Source of the DNA: Chloroflexota bacterium
GTDB lineage: Bacteria; Chloroflexota; Anaerolineae; Aggregatilineales; Phototrophicaceae
DNA length: 64,000 nt
Assembly: GCA_013388735.1 (NCBI GenBank)
Contig: JACAES010000083.1
Location: 1 to 64,000 of the forward strand
Direction of reading: 5' to 3'
Shown here: in pieces, positions 24,605 to 33,634 of the stretch
How the letters are laid out: every line of letters begins with the position of its first letter
Position numbering within the stretch: position 1 is the first letter of the stretch
Made by a program: the position numbers and the translations under genes
Notes under the pieces: generated by a model
Database searches by the model: none
What the model was told of the DNA's origin: nothing
The model's input: the letters and a program-made list of their open reading frames with translations, nothing else

Positions 24605-26504
24605 GCGGAATATCGGCCCACGTCCCGACCGCGTTTCCATTTTCGTCCAATATGCTGGCATTGATGAAGCTGCCATTTTTCAGTGTATACAGGCCGACGC
24701 GCAGGGTGGCCGTTTCCGGCGGCAAGCGGATGTCCGCCCAGGTGAGAAGCCGGTCGCCCGCGCACCAGAAGCGCCCCGGCCACAGGCTGTTATCGCGCTG
24801 GCCGATCTTTTGCCCGTTTGCGTCCAGAAAGTGGCCGAAGTAATGATAATCGGCCTCAACCGGCCCCGGCAGCCGCCATTCCAGAATCATTCGTCCGGGT
24901 TGAAGATGATAACCGGTGAGCCGGATGCCGCTCTCGAAGCGCACGGCTTCGACCGCCGCCAGCGCCGGGCCGTTCCATTCTGGCGCGGTCTCGAAGGCCA
25001 TCACGCGGTAGCTACCTTCGCCGGGGCGAAGCGGGAAAATCAGCGCAGCGTCCGTTTGGTAAAGGCCGCCAATAGGGTTATCCGGCGCGCTGGGGGCGAC
25101 CAGTACGGCGAACGCGCCCGCCGGGAAAACCGCCGCGCCGTCCCCGGCCAGCGCGCGCACGCAGCGTGCCGTGTCGCGCAGCATAACCGGCCAGATGGCC
25201 GGCTCCTGATCGTAGAGGATTTCAAAACCGTCGCTGAAAACCAGCACATCGTCGTGCTGCGCCAGCGCCGCGCGCGCATCCAGCAGGTAGTGCATAGGCG
25301 GGCCGAAGCCTTCCGGCGTGGCGGTTGAATCCAGGTAACGCAGCAGGCCGCGCCACCACAAACCCTGCGTCAGCAGTACCGCGCTGAACCCTGCCAGCAG
25401 CGCCGTCCGGCTGTAGGGTTTGCCCGGCGCGGCGTTTACCAGCCAGGCCAGGCCGACCGCCGCCAGCAAACACAGGGCCGGGATGCTGGCGACGAAATAA
25501 TGCGGGTAAACGCGCGTCCAGGTGATCGAAAAAACTGCCACCGGCAGCCCAACCCAGACAATCAGCAGGGGGGCCAGTTGCCGGTGGGGGGGCCGCCAGA
25601 CGGCGGCCAGGCCGACCACGACCGCTGCGCCGATCAGCAGCCACAGCCCCGCCGGGGGCGGAACGCTCGCCAGCAGATCGGCGGGCTGCTGTGGGGCGAC
25701 CCAGGTTTCCAGCGCCAGGCCGGTCGCCAGGCGGGCGTTAAAAACCAGCGCGTCGGGCGTGAGGGTGAGGGCTGCGCCGGAGCGGGCAACGGCATTGGCG
25801 ATGCGGTTCGGGTCCTGTTCCAGCGTGGACGACAGGCCGAGCAGAAACGGCACCAGCGTCATTGTCGCCAGAACGAAACTGAAAAACAGCGCCCGCGCCG
25901 AGAGCGTCTTGCGCCCCATCCACAGGCAGACCAGATACAGCGGCAGCAGCGCCCAGGCCGCGAAGTGAATCTGCACGGCGAACAGCAGAACCGGCAGGCA
26001 GGCAATCTGCGCCCAGCGTTTGTTTTCGCCAAAACCGTACAGTCCCAGGGCGACCGCCAGCAGCAGAAAGGGCGTATGGAAATCCTGCGCCCAGATTTTG
26101 CGGCTGTAGAGGATCGCCCAGGGATTGAGGGCGTAGGCCAGCCCGGCGGCCAGCGCCGCCACGCGGCCAAAGTAGCGGTGCGCGATCCAGCACAGCAGCC
26201 CGACGCCAGTCACGTTCAGCGCGGCGATGAACAGCGTAGCGAACTGGGGACTGGACGAGAGCAGGTAGGGGACGGCCAGCACATAAACGCTGATGGGCGG
26301 GTTCGGCACGCCGACCGAAGACGGTATGCCGGTGAGCGGGAAATCGCCGCCGGCCAGCCAGTCCTGCGCCATCAGCGACAGCATGGCCTCGTCGTGCAAA
26401 AACTCACTGATTCCGGGTTCGCTCAGGCGCATCAGGGCGGCGACCAGCAGCACCAGCGCCAGCAGCAGCCCGTCCCGGCGGGTCATACGGTTTACGGCGC
26501 GCAT
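24591..26504 (-). CDS. GT39-like membrane glycosyltransferase with C-terminal beta-sandwich
   Basis: A 637-residue protein. The ATG at 26504 has GAGG four bases upstream and overlaps the stop of the upstream gene by 13 bases; an internal ATG six codons later is possible. About eleven membrane helices fill residues 10-400. The first loop has EFLHDEAMLSLMAQDWL, with the acidic pair, and NPPISVYVLAVPYLL. The C-terminal 130 residues form the shared beta-sandwich with MILEWRLPGPVEADYHYFG and RVGLYTL. It is the last gene of a four-gene minus-strand run (HIT, thiolase, PTPS-related, this gene). The sugar donor and acceptor are unknown. Confidence 0.78.
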   Translation of the reverse strand: MRAVNRMTRRDGLLLALVLLVAALMRLSEPGISEFLHDEAMLSLMAQDWLAGGDFPLTGIPSSVGVPNPPISVYVLAVPYLLSSSPQFATLFIAALNVTGVGLLCWIAHRYFGRVAALAAGLAYALNPWAILYSRKIWAQDFHTPFLLLAVALGLYGFGENKRWAQIACLPVLLFAVQIHFAAWALLPLYLVCLWMGRKTLSARALFFSFVLATMTLVPFLLGLSSTLEQDPNRIANAVARSGAALTLTPDALVFNARLATGLALETWVAPQQPADLLASVPPPAGLWLLIGAAVVVGLAAVWRPPHRQLAPLLIVWVGLPVAVFSITWTRVYPHYFVASIPALCLLAAVGLAWLVNAAPGKPYSRTALLAGFSAVLLTQGLWWRGLLRYLDSTATPEGFGPPMHYLLDARAALAQHDDVLVFSDGFEILYDQEPAIWPVMLRDTARCVRALAGDGAAVFPAGAFAVLVAPSAPDNPIGGLYQTDAALIFPLRPGEGSYRVMAFETAPEWNGPALAAVEAVRFESGIRLTGYHLQPGRMILEWRLPGPVEADYHYFGHFLDANGQKIGQRDNSLWPGRFWCAGDRLLTWADIRLPPETATLRVGLYTLKNGSFINASILDENGNAVGTWADIPLNDR

Positions 26505-29188
26505 GTGTCCTCGTTCAGCGGCAGGATGACGCGGTTATCCGGCACGGGCTGGCCGTTCTGTGTGATCGTCAGCCGTCGGTCGGGTGTGTACAGGCCGACC
26601 GCAACCGATCGGATGGCCTCGTCCCAGGGCAGGCTGTAGTCGGCCAGCAGATTTTGCCCCGGATGCCACAGTGACGACGGGTAATCCGCGCCCAGCGGCG
26701 GTGTATCGTTCTGGACGATCTGCTGACCATCGGCGTCCAGGCCGTGTACGAAGGTGGTCACGTCCTGCCCCGGCGATTGGCGCACCATCCAGCCGAGCCG
26801 GATATGCAGGCGGTCGCCGTCGCGCGTCACCGCTGCGCAGGCCAGTTCAAGCGTTTCATCGAAGCGGTAGCCCAGCGCCGACGGCAGCGCCTCGCCGCGC
26901 CCCTGGATGCGTATCAACGGTTCGAGTACGATTCGGTCGCTCCCGGCCGGCAGGCGCAGCGGCTCGTTGGTGGCAGCATCAAACATCTGCACGCTGATGC
27001 GCCCGACGTAGGGCGGCGCGTCCTCGAACACCCGCATGACGTGAACATCCGAGGCGAAATGGTCGGGCGTGTAGCCGATGGTATTGCCGCCGCCGGGGAA
27101 AAACGGCTCACTGACCGCCCAGGCCGCCGTCTGCGACAGGTTCACAAGCTGCACTACCGGGCGGTATTCGCGTTCGATTTCATGCAGCGCGCGCCAGTAC
27201 AGCGTCACGGCCAGCAGGTCGCCCGGCGCGGTGGCCGTCTGTTCCAGCGTGTAACCGAGCAGTTCAAAGGTATCGCCAAACGAAACATGCACCGGCGTCT
27301 GCATATAAACCGGGTTATCCGGCGGCGAGCGATGGCGAAACCACAGCGTTTGCGGCGTGATATAAACCGTATTCACCAGCGCGAAAATCACCACCCCGGC
27401 CAGGATGGCGGCGGCGGGGCGCGGCGAGAGCGAAGCGTCTTCAGCGGTGGTTTCCGGGTCTGGTGCGGCGCTTTGTGATTGGCGGCCTGTCACCATCAGC
27501 AGGACGGAAGCGCCCAGGCTCGCCAGCGTGACCAGCGCGCCCAGCGTCTGTGCTGTCGTGCCGGTGTAAGCCAGCCGGATGAGATGTTCGCCTTCCGGCA
27601 CGTTTATGGTGATCTGGCCGAGTTCCGCCTCCGGGTACACTTCGACCGGCCGGCCGTTGAGCGTGGCCGTCCAGCCGGGAAAATAAAACTGCCGGAAGCG
27701 CACCGGGCGCGCGCTGGCGACCGTCACCCGCACCGAGGCCGAGTCCACCTGCTCGACCTGTAAATCAGGCCACTGGCGGATCATGTCCAGGCGGTTGACG
27801 ACGATTCGCAGCGGGTCGGTGATGTATTCCTCCGGCTCGACCGCCGGGTCCCAGCCAGGTTTTTCGCCCCATATGGGGTTAAATTCGTCGTAGCTGGTCG
27901 TCCCCCAGTTGTGTTCAGTTTCTTCCATGCGGATTTCGTCCAGCGCCGACAGGTTTTCCCAGTTGACGAACCGCTGGTTGGGGTACACCAGGGGCAGCGC
28001 GGAAACCAGCGCCAGCGCCAGCGCCGCGCCCAACCCGGCCAGCCGCCGGCACGCCGGCAGCAGCAGCAGGCTTGCGCCCCCGGCCAGGGCGATGAACACC
28101 GCGCCGACGCGCAGCAGCCGCGCCGGGAAGCGCAGTTGGGCCAGGAACGGAATCCGTTCCCACAGCGGCAGCGAAATTTCCAGCAGCATGAGTGTGTTGA
28201 AGGCCAGCGCCAGCGCCAGCAGCGCCGCGATCGTATATCGCCGCCGGCGTATTAGCGCCAGCAGGCCGAGCGCGCCCAGCACGCCGTTGAGCAGGCCAAA
28301 AGTAGTCGGCAGTTCAAAACGCAGGTCGGTTAAGTCCATCGGAATCGGCTGGCTGAATAACTCGCCGGGCTGCAAAAAGTTGCTGATAAGGTAGGGGATG
28401 ACATCCGGCGCGTCGTCAGCCGCTTGGATGTAGCGCAGTTCGGCGGCCATCGGCAGCAGGAAGATGGCCGCCAGTCCCGCGCCTAAAACCAGCCCCCCAA
28501 AAACCGCCCCCAGACGGCGCGGCAGCGTGGCGCGCGTGCGCCGGCCGTACAGCAGGGGCAGTACCAGCGCCGCCGGGGCGATGAACAATCCGGCGACCAG
28601 CGTCACCGGCTGGTGAGTCAGCACCATGCCGGCCAGCGGCAGCCCAACCGCCAGCAGGCTGCGCCGGGTGGGAGACCGCGCTGCTGTGACCAGCCCCCAG
28701 AATACCCAGGGGACGAACGCGGCGGACATCATCTGCGGCAGGCTGCCCTGATGCCAGGTTTCGTACAGGCGCGAAGGCGCGTAAACCCACAGCATGGCCG
28801 CCAGAATCGCGCCGTAGCCAGGCAGGAACCGTCGCGCCAGCGCATACGTGCCGATGCTGCCGAGCATCCAGGCCAACGCGCTGACCAGATTAAACGCCAG
28901 CGGAATCGAGATGCCCAGCAGCCCCAGCAGGCCGCCCAGGTGAAAAACGCCAGGCGGGTAAAAGTTGAAAACTGGGTAGCCGTAACCCAGATGAAACCAG
29001 GGAACCCAGCGCGGCCACAGGTTTCCGGTCTGGAGCAGGGTGGTCATAGCGAAAATGCGGTGAACGTGCAGCGGCGCATCCGCCGATTTAATCACGCCAT
29101 CGCCGAAGGTCGGGATGATGCCGATCAATGGCAGCGCCGCTGCGACCAGATAACCGGGGTCGAGCCGGGAGAAGAAAGCCAGCCGCAT
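26492..29188 (-). CDS. Large membrane protein, 6-PTPS-related/GT-C type, with two beta-sandwich modules
   Basis: The ORF track starts at 29299, but the conserved protein begins at the ATG at 29188 (MRLAFFSRLDPGYLV), giving 898 residues. The N-terminal region with SADAPLHVHRIFAM and GYPVFNFYPPGVFHLGG matches the membrane family annotated as 6-pyruvoyl-tetrahydropterin synthase-related, which is GT-C-like in layout despite the name. About twelve helices span 10-420. A soluble domain with VRFRQFYFPGWTA and EGEHLIRLAYTGT is followed by another helix near 590 and two beta-sandwich modules (LLAVTLYWRALHEIEREYR and HIRLGWMVRQSPGQDVTTFV). The overlap with the downstream GT39-like gene suggests a shared transcript. 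The exact reaction is unknown. Confidence 0.72.
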   Translation of the reverse strand: MRLAFFSRLDPGYLVAAALPLIGIIPTFGDGVIKSADAPLHVHRIFAMTTLLQTGNLWPRWVPWFHLGYGYPVFNFYPPGVFHLGGLLGLLGISIPLAFNLVSALAWMLGSIGTYALARRFLPGYGAILAAMLWVYAPSRLYETWHQGSLPQMMSAAFVPWVFWGLVTAARSPTRRSLLAVGLPLAGMVLTHQPVTLVAGLFIAPAALVLPLLYGRRTRATLPRRLGAVFGGLVLGAGLAAIFLLPMAAELRYIQAADDAPDVIPYLISNFLQPGELFSQPIPMDLTDLRFELPTTFGLLNGVLGALGLLALIRRRRYTIAALLALALAFNTLMLLEISLPLWERIPFLAQLRFPARLLRVGAVFIALAGGASLLLLPACRRLAGLGAALALALVSALPLVYPNQRFVNWENLSALDEIRMEETEHNWGTTSYDEFNPIWGEKPGWDPAVEPEEYITDPLRIVVNRLDMIRQWPDLQVEQVDSASVRVTVASARPVRFRQFYFPGWTATLNGRPVEVYPEAELGQITINVPEGEHLIRLAYTGTTAQTLGALVTLASLGASVLLMVTGRQSQSAAPDPETTAEDASLSPRPAAAILAGVVIFALVNTVYITPQTLWFRHRSPPDNPVYMQTPVHVSFGDTFELLGYTLEQTATAPGDLLAVTLYWRALHEIEREYRPVVQLVNLSQTAAWAVSEPFFPGGGNTIGYTPDHFASDVHVMRVFEDAPPYVGRISVQMFDAATNEPLRLPAGSDRIVLEPLIRIQGRGEALPSALGYRFDETLELACAAVTRDGDRLHIRLGWMVRQSPGQDVTTFVHGLDADGQQIVQNDTPPLGADYPSSLWHPGQNLLADYSLPWDEAIRSVAVGLYTPDRRLTITQNGQPVPDNRVILPLNEDTCAP

Positions 29189-29250
29189 GGTTCGGGATGG
29201 GTGAGGGGCGGGATGGTTTACCGCCCCTGATGAGTCCCCGGCGAAGTCGG

Positions 29251-30465
29251 TCACTCGATTTCCACCGCCAGCGCGACCGCTTCCGAACCGCCCAGGCATA
29301 ACGCCGCTATGCCGCGCTTCAGGCCGCGCGCTTTCAGGGCGTAGATCAGGGTCGTCAGCACACGCGCGCCGCTGGCCCCGATGGGGTGGCCGAGTGCGAT
29401 TGCGCCGCCGTTGACGTTCAGTTTTTCCATCGGCAGGTGGTAGCCGTCGCGCTCCAGGCCGTTTATATCGGCCAGCACCTGGGCGGCAAACGCCTCGTTG
29501 ATCTCGAACAGATCAACATCCTCCATCGTCCATCCGGCGCGTTCCAGCACAATCGGGATGGCCCTAACCGGCGCATAAAACAGCCAGGCGGGGTCAACGG
29601 CGGCCTGCCCGTAGGCGACCACGCGCGCTACCGGCTGGTGGCCGTGCTGTTCGGCATAAGCGCGGCTGCTGACCACCACCGCCGATGCCCCATCGTTCAT
29701 GCCCGGCGCGTTGCCGGCGGTGACGCGACCATCGGTTTCAAAGGCCGGTTTGAGTTTCGCCAGCGCGTCCAGCGAGGTGTCCGCGCGGATGGGTTCGTCC
29801 TGGTCAACGATCAGATCGCCCTTGCGCCCTGGGATGGTGATCGGGACGATTTCGTCCTTAAAGCTGCCAGCTTCAGTAGCTTGGGCGGCAAGCCGGTGGC
29901 TGCGCAGCGCGAATTCGTCCATTGCTTCGCGGCTGACTTCAAACTGCTTGGCGATGAACTCCGCTGCGCTGCCCATGCTCCAGTTGCACAGCGAACACCA
30001 CAGCCCATCGTGCCGCAGGGCGTCAACCATCTGGACATCGCCATATTTATTGCCCTGTCGCATCGAAGTAACCAAGTAAGGCGCGTTGCTCATGCTTTCT
30101 GCGCCGCCGGCGATGAACAGGTCGCCATCCCCGCCTTTGATGGCGCTGGCCGACAGCATGACGGCCTTCAGACCGCTGCCGCAGGCTTTGTTAATCAGCA
30201 GTCCGCCGACATGATCCGGCACGCCCGCGCCGATGCTGATCTGGCGGGGCAGCGCCTGGCCGACGCCCGCGCTGACGACGTTTCCCATGATGACCTCGTT
30301 TACGTCAGCCGGGTTGATGCCGCAACGTTCGACGGCGGCTTTAACCGCCACGCGCCCTAGTTCGGCGGCGCTGAGCGGCGCAAACGCCCCCAGGAACTTG
30401 CCGCTGGGGGTGCGGACGCAGGTCAAGATGACCGCTTCACGTTCGTGTTTGCCGTTGGTGGACAT
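29251..30465 (-). CDS. Acetyl-CoA acetyltransferase (thiolase)
   Basis: A 404-residue thiolase that either condenses two acetyl-CoA or cleaves acetoacetyl/3-ketoacyl-CoA. The nucleophile is C95 in [12 protein letters not shown], the His is H360 in [10 protein letters not shown], and the second Cys is C390 in [10 protein letters not shown]. The last motif usually reads CIGGGQG; here the glycine-rich part is GGSEA, a variant worth noting. NEAFAAQ supplies the conserved Asn/Glu. The length is typical of biosynthetic and degradative type II thiolases. It lies downstream of the HIT gene by 41 bases on the same strand. It could serve ketone body, polyhydroxybutyrate or beta-oxidation steps. Confidence 0.9.
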   Translation of the reverse strand: MSTNGKHEREAVILTCVRTPSGKFLGAFAPLSAAELGRVAVKAAVERCGINPADVNEVIMGNVVSAGVGQALPRQISIGAGVPDHVGGLLINKACGSGLKAVMLSASAIKGGDGDLFIAGGAESMSNAPYLVTSMRQGNKYGDVQMVDALRHDGLWCSLCNWSMGSAAEFIAKQFEVSREAMDEFALRSHRLAAQATEAGSFKDEIVPITIPGRKGDLIVDQDEPIRADTSLDALAKLKPAFETDGRVTAGNAPGMNDGASAVVVSSRAYAEQHGHQPVARVVAYGQAAVDPAWLFYAPVRAIPIVLERAGWTMEDVDLFEINEAFAAQVLADINGLERDGYHLPMEKLNVNGGAIALGHPIGASGARVLTTLIYALKARGLKRGIAALCLGGSEAVALAVEIE

Positions 30466-30506
30466 AAAAAATCTCTTTCTCTAAAGATGATTTGCCAAAG
30501 GCGCGG

Positions 30507-31007
30507 CTAAACGCCCTCTGGGTACAGACGATGCCAGATGGCTTTCAATTCGTGGTAGATGTTTTCCAGCGTGTCCGGGATGACGCGCGTATGGCCAACC
30601 GTCGTCATGAAGTTGGCATCCCCCGGCCAGCGCGGCACGATATGAAAATGATAGTGTTCGGCGATGCCCGCCCCCGCCGCCGGGCCGATGTTCGCGCCCA
30701 GGTTGAAGGCCGGCGGGTTATAGGCTTCCCGCAGCACGGCCAGCGCCCGGTTGGTGGTTTGCATCAGGTCGGCCAGCACGTCTGTTGGCAGGTTTTCAGG
30801 CGTGCCGGTGTGTTGGTTGGGGATGACCATCAGATGGCCGTTGTTGTAAGGGTACAGATTGAGTGTGACGTAAACGAATGCCGATCGAGCGATGACCTGA
30901 TTGTTGTCGTCCTGGGCCGCCGCCAGCTTGCAGAATACACAGCCTTCAGCAGGCTTTTTGTCGCTGCGAATGTAGGCCATACGCCAGGGTGTCCACAGAT
31001 AATCCAT
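30507..31007 (-). CDS. HIT-family nucleotide hydrolase/phosphorylase (Ap4A-type)
   Basis: A 166-residue histidine-triad protein. The catalytic triad is H118-H120-H122 in AEHYHFHIVPRW, and the N-terminal CVFC pair (C23, C26) matches HIT members with a structural metal site. NNGHLMVIPNQHTG and FNLGANIGPAAG contact the nucleotide. The form WPGDANFM after the triad is like actinobacterial Ap4A phosphorylases such as Rv2613c, so cleavage of diadenosine polyphosphates is a fair inference. It is divergent from the biotin ligase gene and precedes thiolase on the same strand, but no functional link to thiolase is evident. Confidence 0.87.
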   Translation of the reverse strand: MDYLWTPWRMAYIRSDKKPAEGCVFCKLAAAQDDNNQVIARSAFVYVTLNLYPYNNGHLMVIPNQHTGTPENLPTDVLADLMQTTNRALAVLREAYNPPAFNLGANIGPAAGAGIAEHYHFHIVPRWPGDANFMTTVGHTRVIPDTLENIYHELKAIWHRLYPEGV

Positions 31008-31092
31008 GTGTGAGTCCGGTTACGCCACTGTATCTTCGATTATAAAGAGGCCGCCCGCCGGAAACAAGTCGGGATGCGGCGCGGACGGATAT

Positions 31093-31100
31093 GATACAAT
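31093..31100 (+). promoter_or_regulatory. Extended -10 promoter of the biotin ligase gene
   Basis: TGATACAAT is an extended -10 element (TG, one base, TACAAT) located 40 bases before the ATG at 31141. No good -35 is visible, which is usual for extended -10 promoters. The same nine bases occur upstream of der at 59250. Confidence 0.45.
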
Positions 31101-31140
31101 CTGGGCGGGTCGAAGCGCGTTTCTGTAACATGAGGAAACA

Positions 31141-31896
31141 ATGGAGTTTACGGCGGAACGGATTGAAAAGGCGCTTGCGCCCCGCCTGGCGCAGTATTAT
31201 CCGCAGGCAGGCAGCACCAACGAAATCGCGCTGAACTGGCTGAAGGCGGGCGCGCCGGGCGGCGCAGTGGTTATCGCCGATGAGCAGACCAGCGGGCGTG
31301 GTCGCCTGGGGCGTTCCTGGCACACGCCGCCGGGCGCGGCGCTGGCGGTATCGGTCATCCTGCGCCCGCGCGCAGCGTTCGTCTCGCAGATCACCATGCT
31401 GGGCGCGCTGGCGATTCACGAGACGCTGCTGTGCTTCGGTGTGGAATCCGGCATTAAGTGGCCGAACGATGTGCAGGTGAACGGTCGAAAAATCTGCGGC
31501 GTGCTGCCGGAAGCCGTCTGGGATGGCGAGCGCCTGCTGGGTGTGGTGCTGGGCATGGGGCTGAACGTGCGCGTGGATTTTAGCGGGACGGAACTGGAAA
31601 TGACGGCCATCAGCCTGGAATCGGCGCTGGGCAGGCCGGTTGACCGCCTGGAACTGCTGGTCAGCCTGTTGAACAATCTGGATCGCTGGTACGCGCTGCT
31701 GGGGCAGCCTGCGTTGTTCGATGCCTGGAAATCCCGGCTGGCGACGCTGGGCCAGATCGTGACGATTGGCGCGGTGCGCGGCCTGGCCGAGCGCGTGGAT
31801 GAAGATGGCACGCTGTGGCTGCGCGCTGCGGACGGCGCGCTGCATCACATTCTGGCGGGTGATGTGGTTTTAGGAACGGGTGAGCATGGGAATTAA
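31141..31896 (+). CDS. birA: Biotin--[acetyl-CoA carboxylase] ligase, single-domain
   Basis: A 251-residue biotin protein ligase that makes biotinyl-AMP and attaches biotin to the carrier lysine of acyl-CoA carboxylases. The biotinyl-AMP loop is SGRGRLGRSWHT, and the catalytic lysine is in SGIKWPNDVQVNGRKICGVL. The C-terminal small domain (ALFDAWKSRLATLGQIV) is present. It lacks the N-terminal helix-turn-helix of E. coli BirA, so it is an enzyme only and not a repressor. GAGGAAACA precedes the ATG. It could serve the methylcrotonyl-type carboxylase at 1.5 kb. Its 3' end overlaps the next gene by 17 bases. Confidence 0.9.
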   Translation: MEFTAERIEKALAPRLAQYYPQAGSTNEIALNWLKAGAPGGAVVIADEQTSGRGRLGRSWHTPPGAALAVSVILRPRAAFVSQITMLGALAIHETLLCFGVESGIKWPNDVQVNGRKICGVLPEAVWDGERLLGVVLGMGLNVRVDFSGTELEMTAISLESALGRPVDRLELLVSLLNNLDRWYALLGQPALFDAWKSRLATLGQIVTIGAVRGLAERVDEDGTLWLRAADGALHHILAGDVVLGTGEHGN

Positions 31897-33256
31897 ACTC
31901 GACTGGGAAATTGAGGCCGAACAGACGCACGTCAAAAGCGCCCGCGAAGACCCGGAAACGAAACGCCGCCGGCGGCTGGCGCGTCTGCGTTTGCTGCTGT
32001 TCGTTCTGGGTGTGCTGGCGATTTTCGGCGCGGTGGTTGGCTTCATCTACCTGCGGCTGGAGATGGTCGAATTCGAGATCGAAGAACTGCTGCGAAACAC
32101 GGTAGATGCGGAAATCGCGGCGCTGCGCTTGGGCGACTGGGGCGCGTTTTCGATCGCGCAGCGCAGCGCGTCCGGTGAATGGCTGCAAAAGCAGGAGACG
32201 CTTTTTCAGGAATACCAGACGCTTAAACTGGAAACGGATGTGCAGCTTACCGGGCGCATCCTCGACCTGACGATTGACCGGACGCGGGCGCGGGTGGCGG
32301 TCGAGGAGATCATCAGCGGCGTGCCATATACGCGCGTCTGGTTTTACTGGCGCTACGACGATGGCTGGCGGCATGTGCCGCCAGATTACACTTTCTGGGG
32401 CGATGTGCGGCGATTTGACGGGCAGGGTGTGTCGGTGCGCTACCAGGCGGTAGACGCGCCATTGGCGACCAGCCTGGGGCCGCGTCTGGAACAGTGGCTT
32501 CAGGTCGGCTGTGCGGCGCTGTCCTGCGGCACGCTGCCGGTAGTCATGGTGGACATCGTACCGGATGAGGGTTTGCAAATGTCCTGGTCAGGTAACAATC
32601 CCTGGCTGTTGCAGGTACCGTCCCCTTACATCCGGCGCGCGCGCGCAGACATGCCCTTTGACCTGGAACTGCAATTTAGCGCGGCGGGGCTGCTGGCCGA
32701 ACGGCTGGTGACGCTGGCGACCAACAACTTGCAGCCGGCCTATCCTGCCGATGTCTATCATCTGCGGCAGGCCGTGATTTCCTGGCTGGTGGGGCGTTTT
32801 GTCCAGATGAACACCAATTCGTTTCTCATCGGCAGTCTGGCGCAGAACTACGGCGAAACTGCCGTTGGTCGCCTGCTCCGGCTGATGCAGCCGGACTCCG
32901 ACGTGCGTATCTTCAACGACGCGGTAGGCGCGGCCTCGCTTGAGCAGATCAACCTGGACTGGCGCGATCTGCTGACCTGGCGGCTGGCGACGGAAGATGA
33001 ACTGATCCGGCGGCAGGACGCGGCGAACTTCCTAGCACTGTATGATACCCGCGACCCGATGGTGCGCGAACTGGCCTACCAGCGTTTTGCTACCGCACCG
33101 CTGGAATTGCAGAAAGTGGTCATCTCTGCGCCGCTGGAAATCGGCGCGGACGGCACGCCGCAGATTCGTGCGGTGGCGCAGGTGGGCGAAGACCCCGCCA
33201 GCCGCCAGCAGATATTATTCCGGCTGGTGGATGGCACATGGCGGCGGGCATCGTAG
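31880..33256 (+). CDS. Membrane-anchored protein of unknown function
   Basis: A 458-residue protein I do not recognise. The GTG at 31880 is preceded by AGGAACG; an ATG two codons later is equally possible. A short charged cytosolic N-terminus (EDPETKRRRRLARLR) and one membrane helix (about 38-58) are followed by a long extracytoplasmic region of mixed alpha/beta character. The juxtamembrane segment EFEIEELLRNTVDAEI looks helical. No HExxH or other catalytic motif was seen, although the layout recalls peptidase-MA-like proteins that lost their zinc site. It overlaps the biotin ligase gene by 17 bases. Likely a lineage-restricted surface protein. Confidence 0.6.
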   Translation: MSMGIKLDWEIEAEQTHVKSAREDPETKRRRRLARLRLLLFVLGVLAIFGAVVGFIYLRLEMVEFEIEELLRNTVDAEIAALRLGDWGAFSIAQRSASGEWLQKQETLFQEYQTLKLETDVQLTGRILDLTIDRTRARVAVEEIISGVPYTRVWFYWRYDDGWRHVPPDYTFWGDVRRFDGQGVSVRYQAVDAPLATSLGPRLEQWLQVGCAALSCGTLPVVMVDIVPDEGLQMSWSGNNPWLLQVPSPYIRRARADMPFDLELQFSAAGLLAERLVTLATNNLQPAYPADVYHLRQAVISWLVGRFVQMNTNSFLIGSLAQNYGETAVGRLLRLMQPDSDVRIFNDAVGAASLEQINLDWRDLLTWRLATEDELIRRQDAANFLALYDTRDPMVRELAYQRFATAPLELQKVVISAPLEIGADGTPQIRAVAQVGEDPASRQQILFRLVDGTWRRAS

Positions 33257-33346
33257 TGGGGTTTTAATTAACACTCGGCCAGATTCCTGATGGGACAACC
33301 GTGCTAAAATAAAGTAAACGCGGGCCGTTGGCAAGGAGAAGCTGTT

Positions 33347-33565
33347 ATGCTGGATGATCTTCGGAAAAGCGCAGCCGAGAACGATTTTGACTTCGAGGAA
33401 GATGATGATGCTTTTGCCGTCGAAGAAGATGTCGAACATAAAGTAGATAAACTGTTCCTGGGTATGACGGCGGTTGAGCGCATGTTTCTGACGATCTTTT
33501 TTTTCATGAACGTGTGCGTGCTGGGGATCGCGCTGCTGCTGGCGACCGGGCGTCTGGTCTTTTAA
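33347..33565 (+). CDS. Small acidic membrane protein
   Basis: A 72-residue protein with a very acidic N-terminal half (EDDDAFAVEEDVEHKVD) and one membrane helix near the C-terminus (LTIFFFMNVCVLGIALLLA). AAGGAG lies about eight bases upstream of the ATG, so the gene is probably real despite its size. It follows the unknown membrane-anchored gene by 91 bases on the same strand and may share its transcript. No family is recognised. It could be a small regulator or subunit of a membrane complex. Confidence 0.6.
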   Translation: MLDDLRKSAAENDFDFEEDDDAFAVEEDVEHKVDKLFLGMTAVERMFLTIFFFMNVCVLGIALLLATGRLVF

Positions 33566-33592
33566 GGGCGCTGCCACCAAGATCCGGCAGCA

Positions 33593-33615
33593 GGGGCGAA
33601 CCGCCGGCTCGCCCC
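33593..33615. repeat. GGGGCGA-type palindrome between convergent genes
   Basis: GGGGCGA (33593-33599) and TCGCCCC (33609-33615) flank a nine-base loop containing GCCGGC. It lies between the convergent small membrane protein and penicillin acylase genes, where it may act as a terminator, although no T-run follows. It is one of several similar palindromes in this window. Confidence 0.6.
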
Positions 33616-33634
33616 CGCGAATGATTAAGACGCT

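Noticed and set aside
25500-26639. 379-residue plus-strand ORF over two GT-C genes
   Set aside because: It crosses the boundary of two well-supported minus-strand genes and has a shadow-type composition (Gln, Arg, Gly, Asp).
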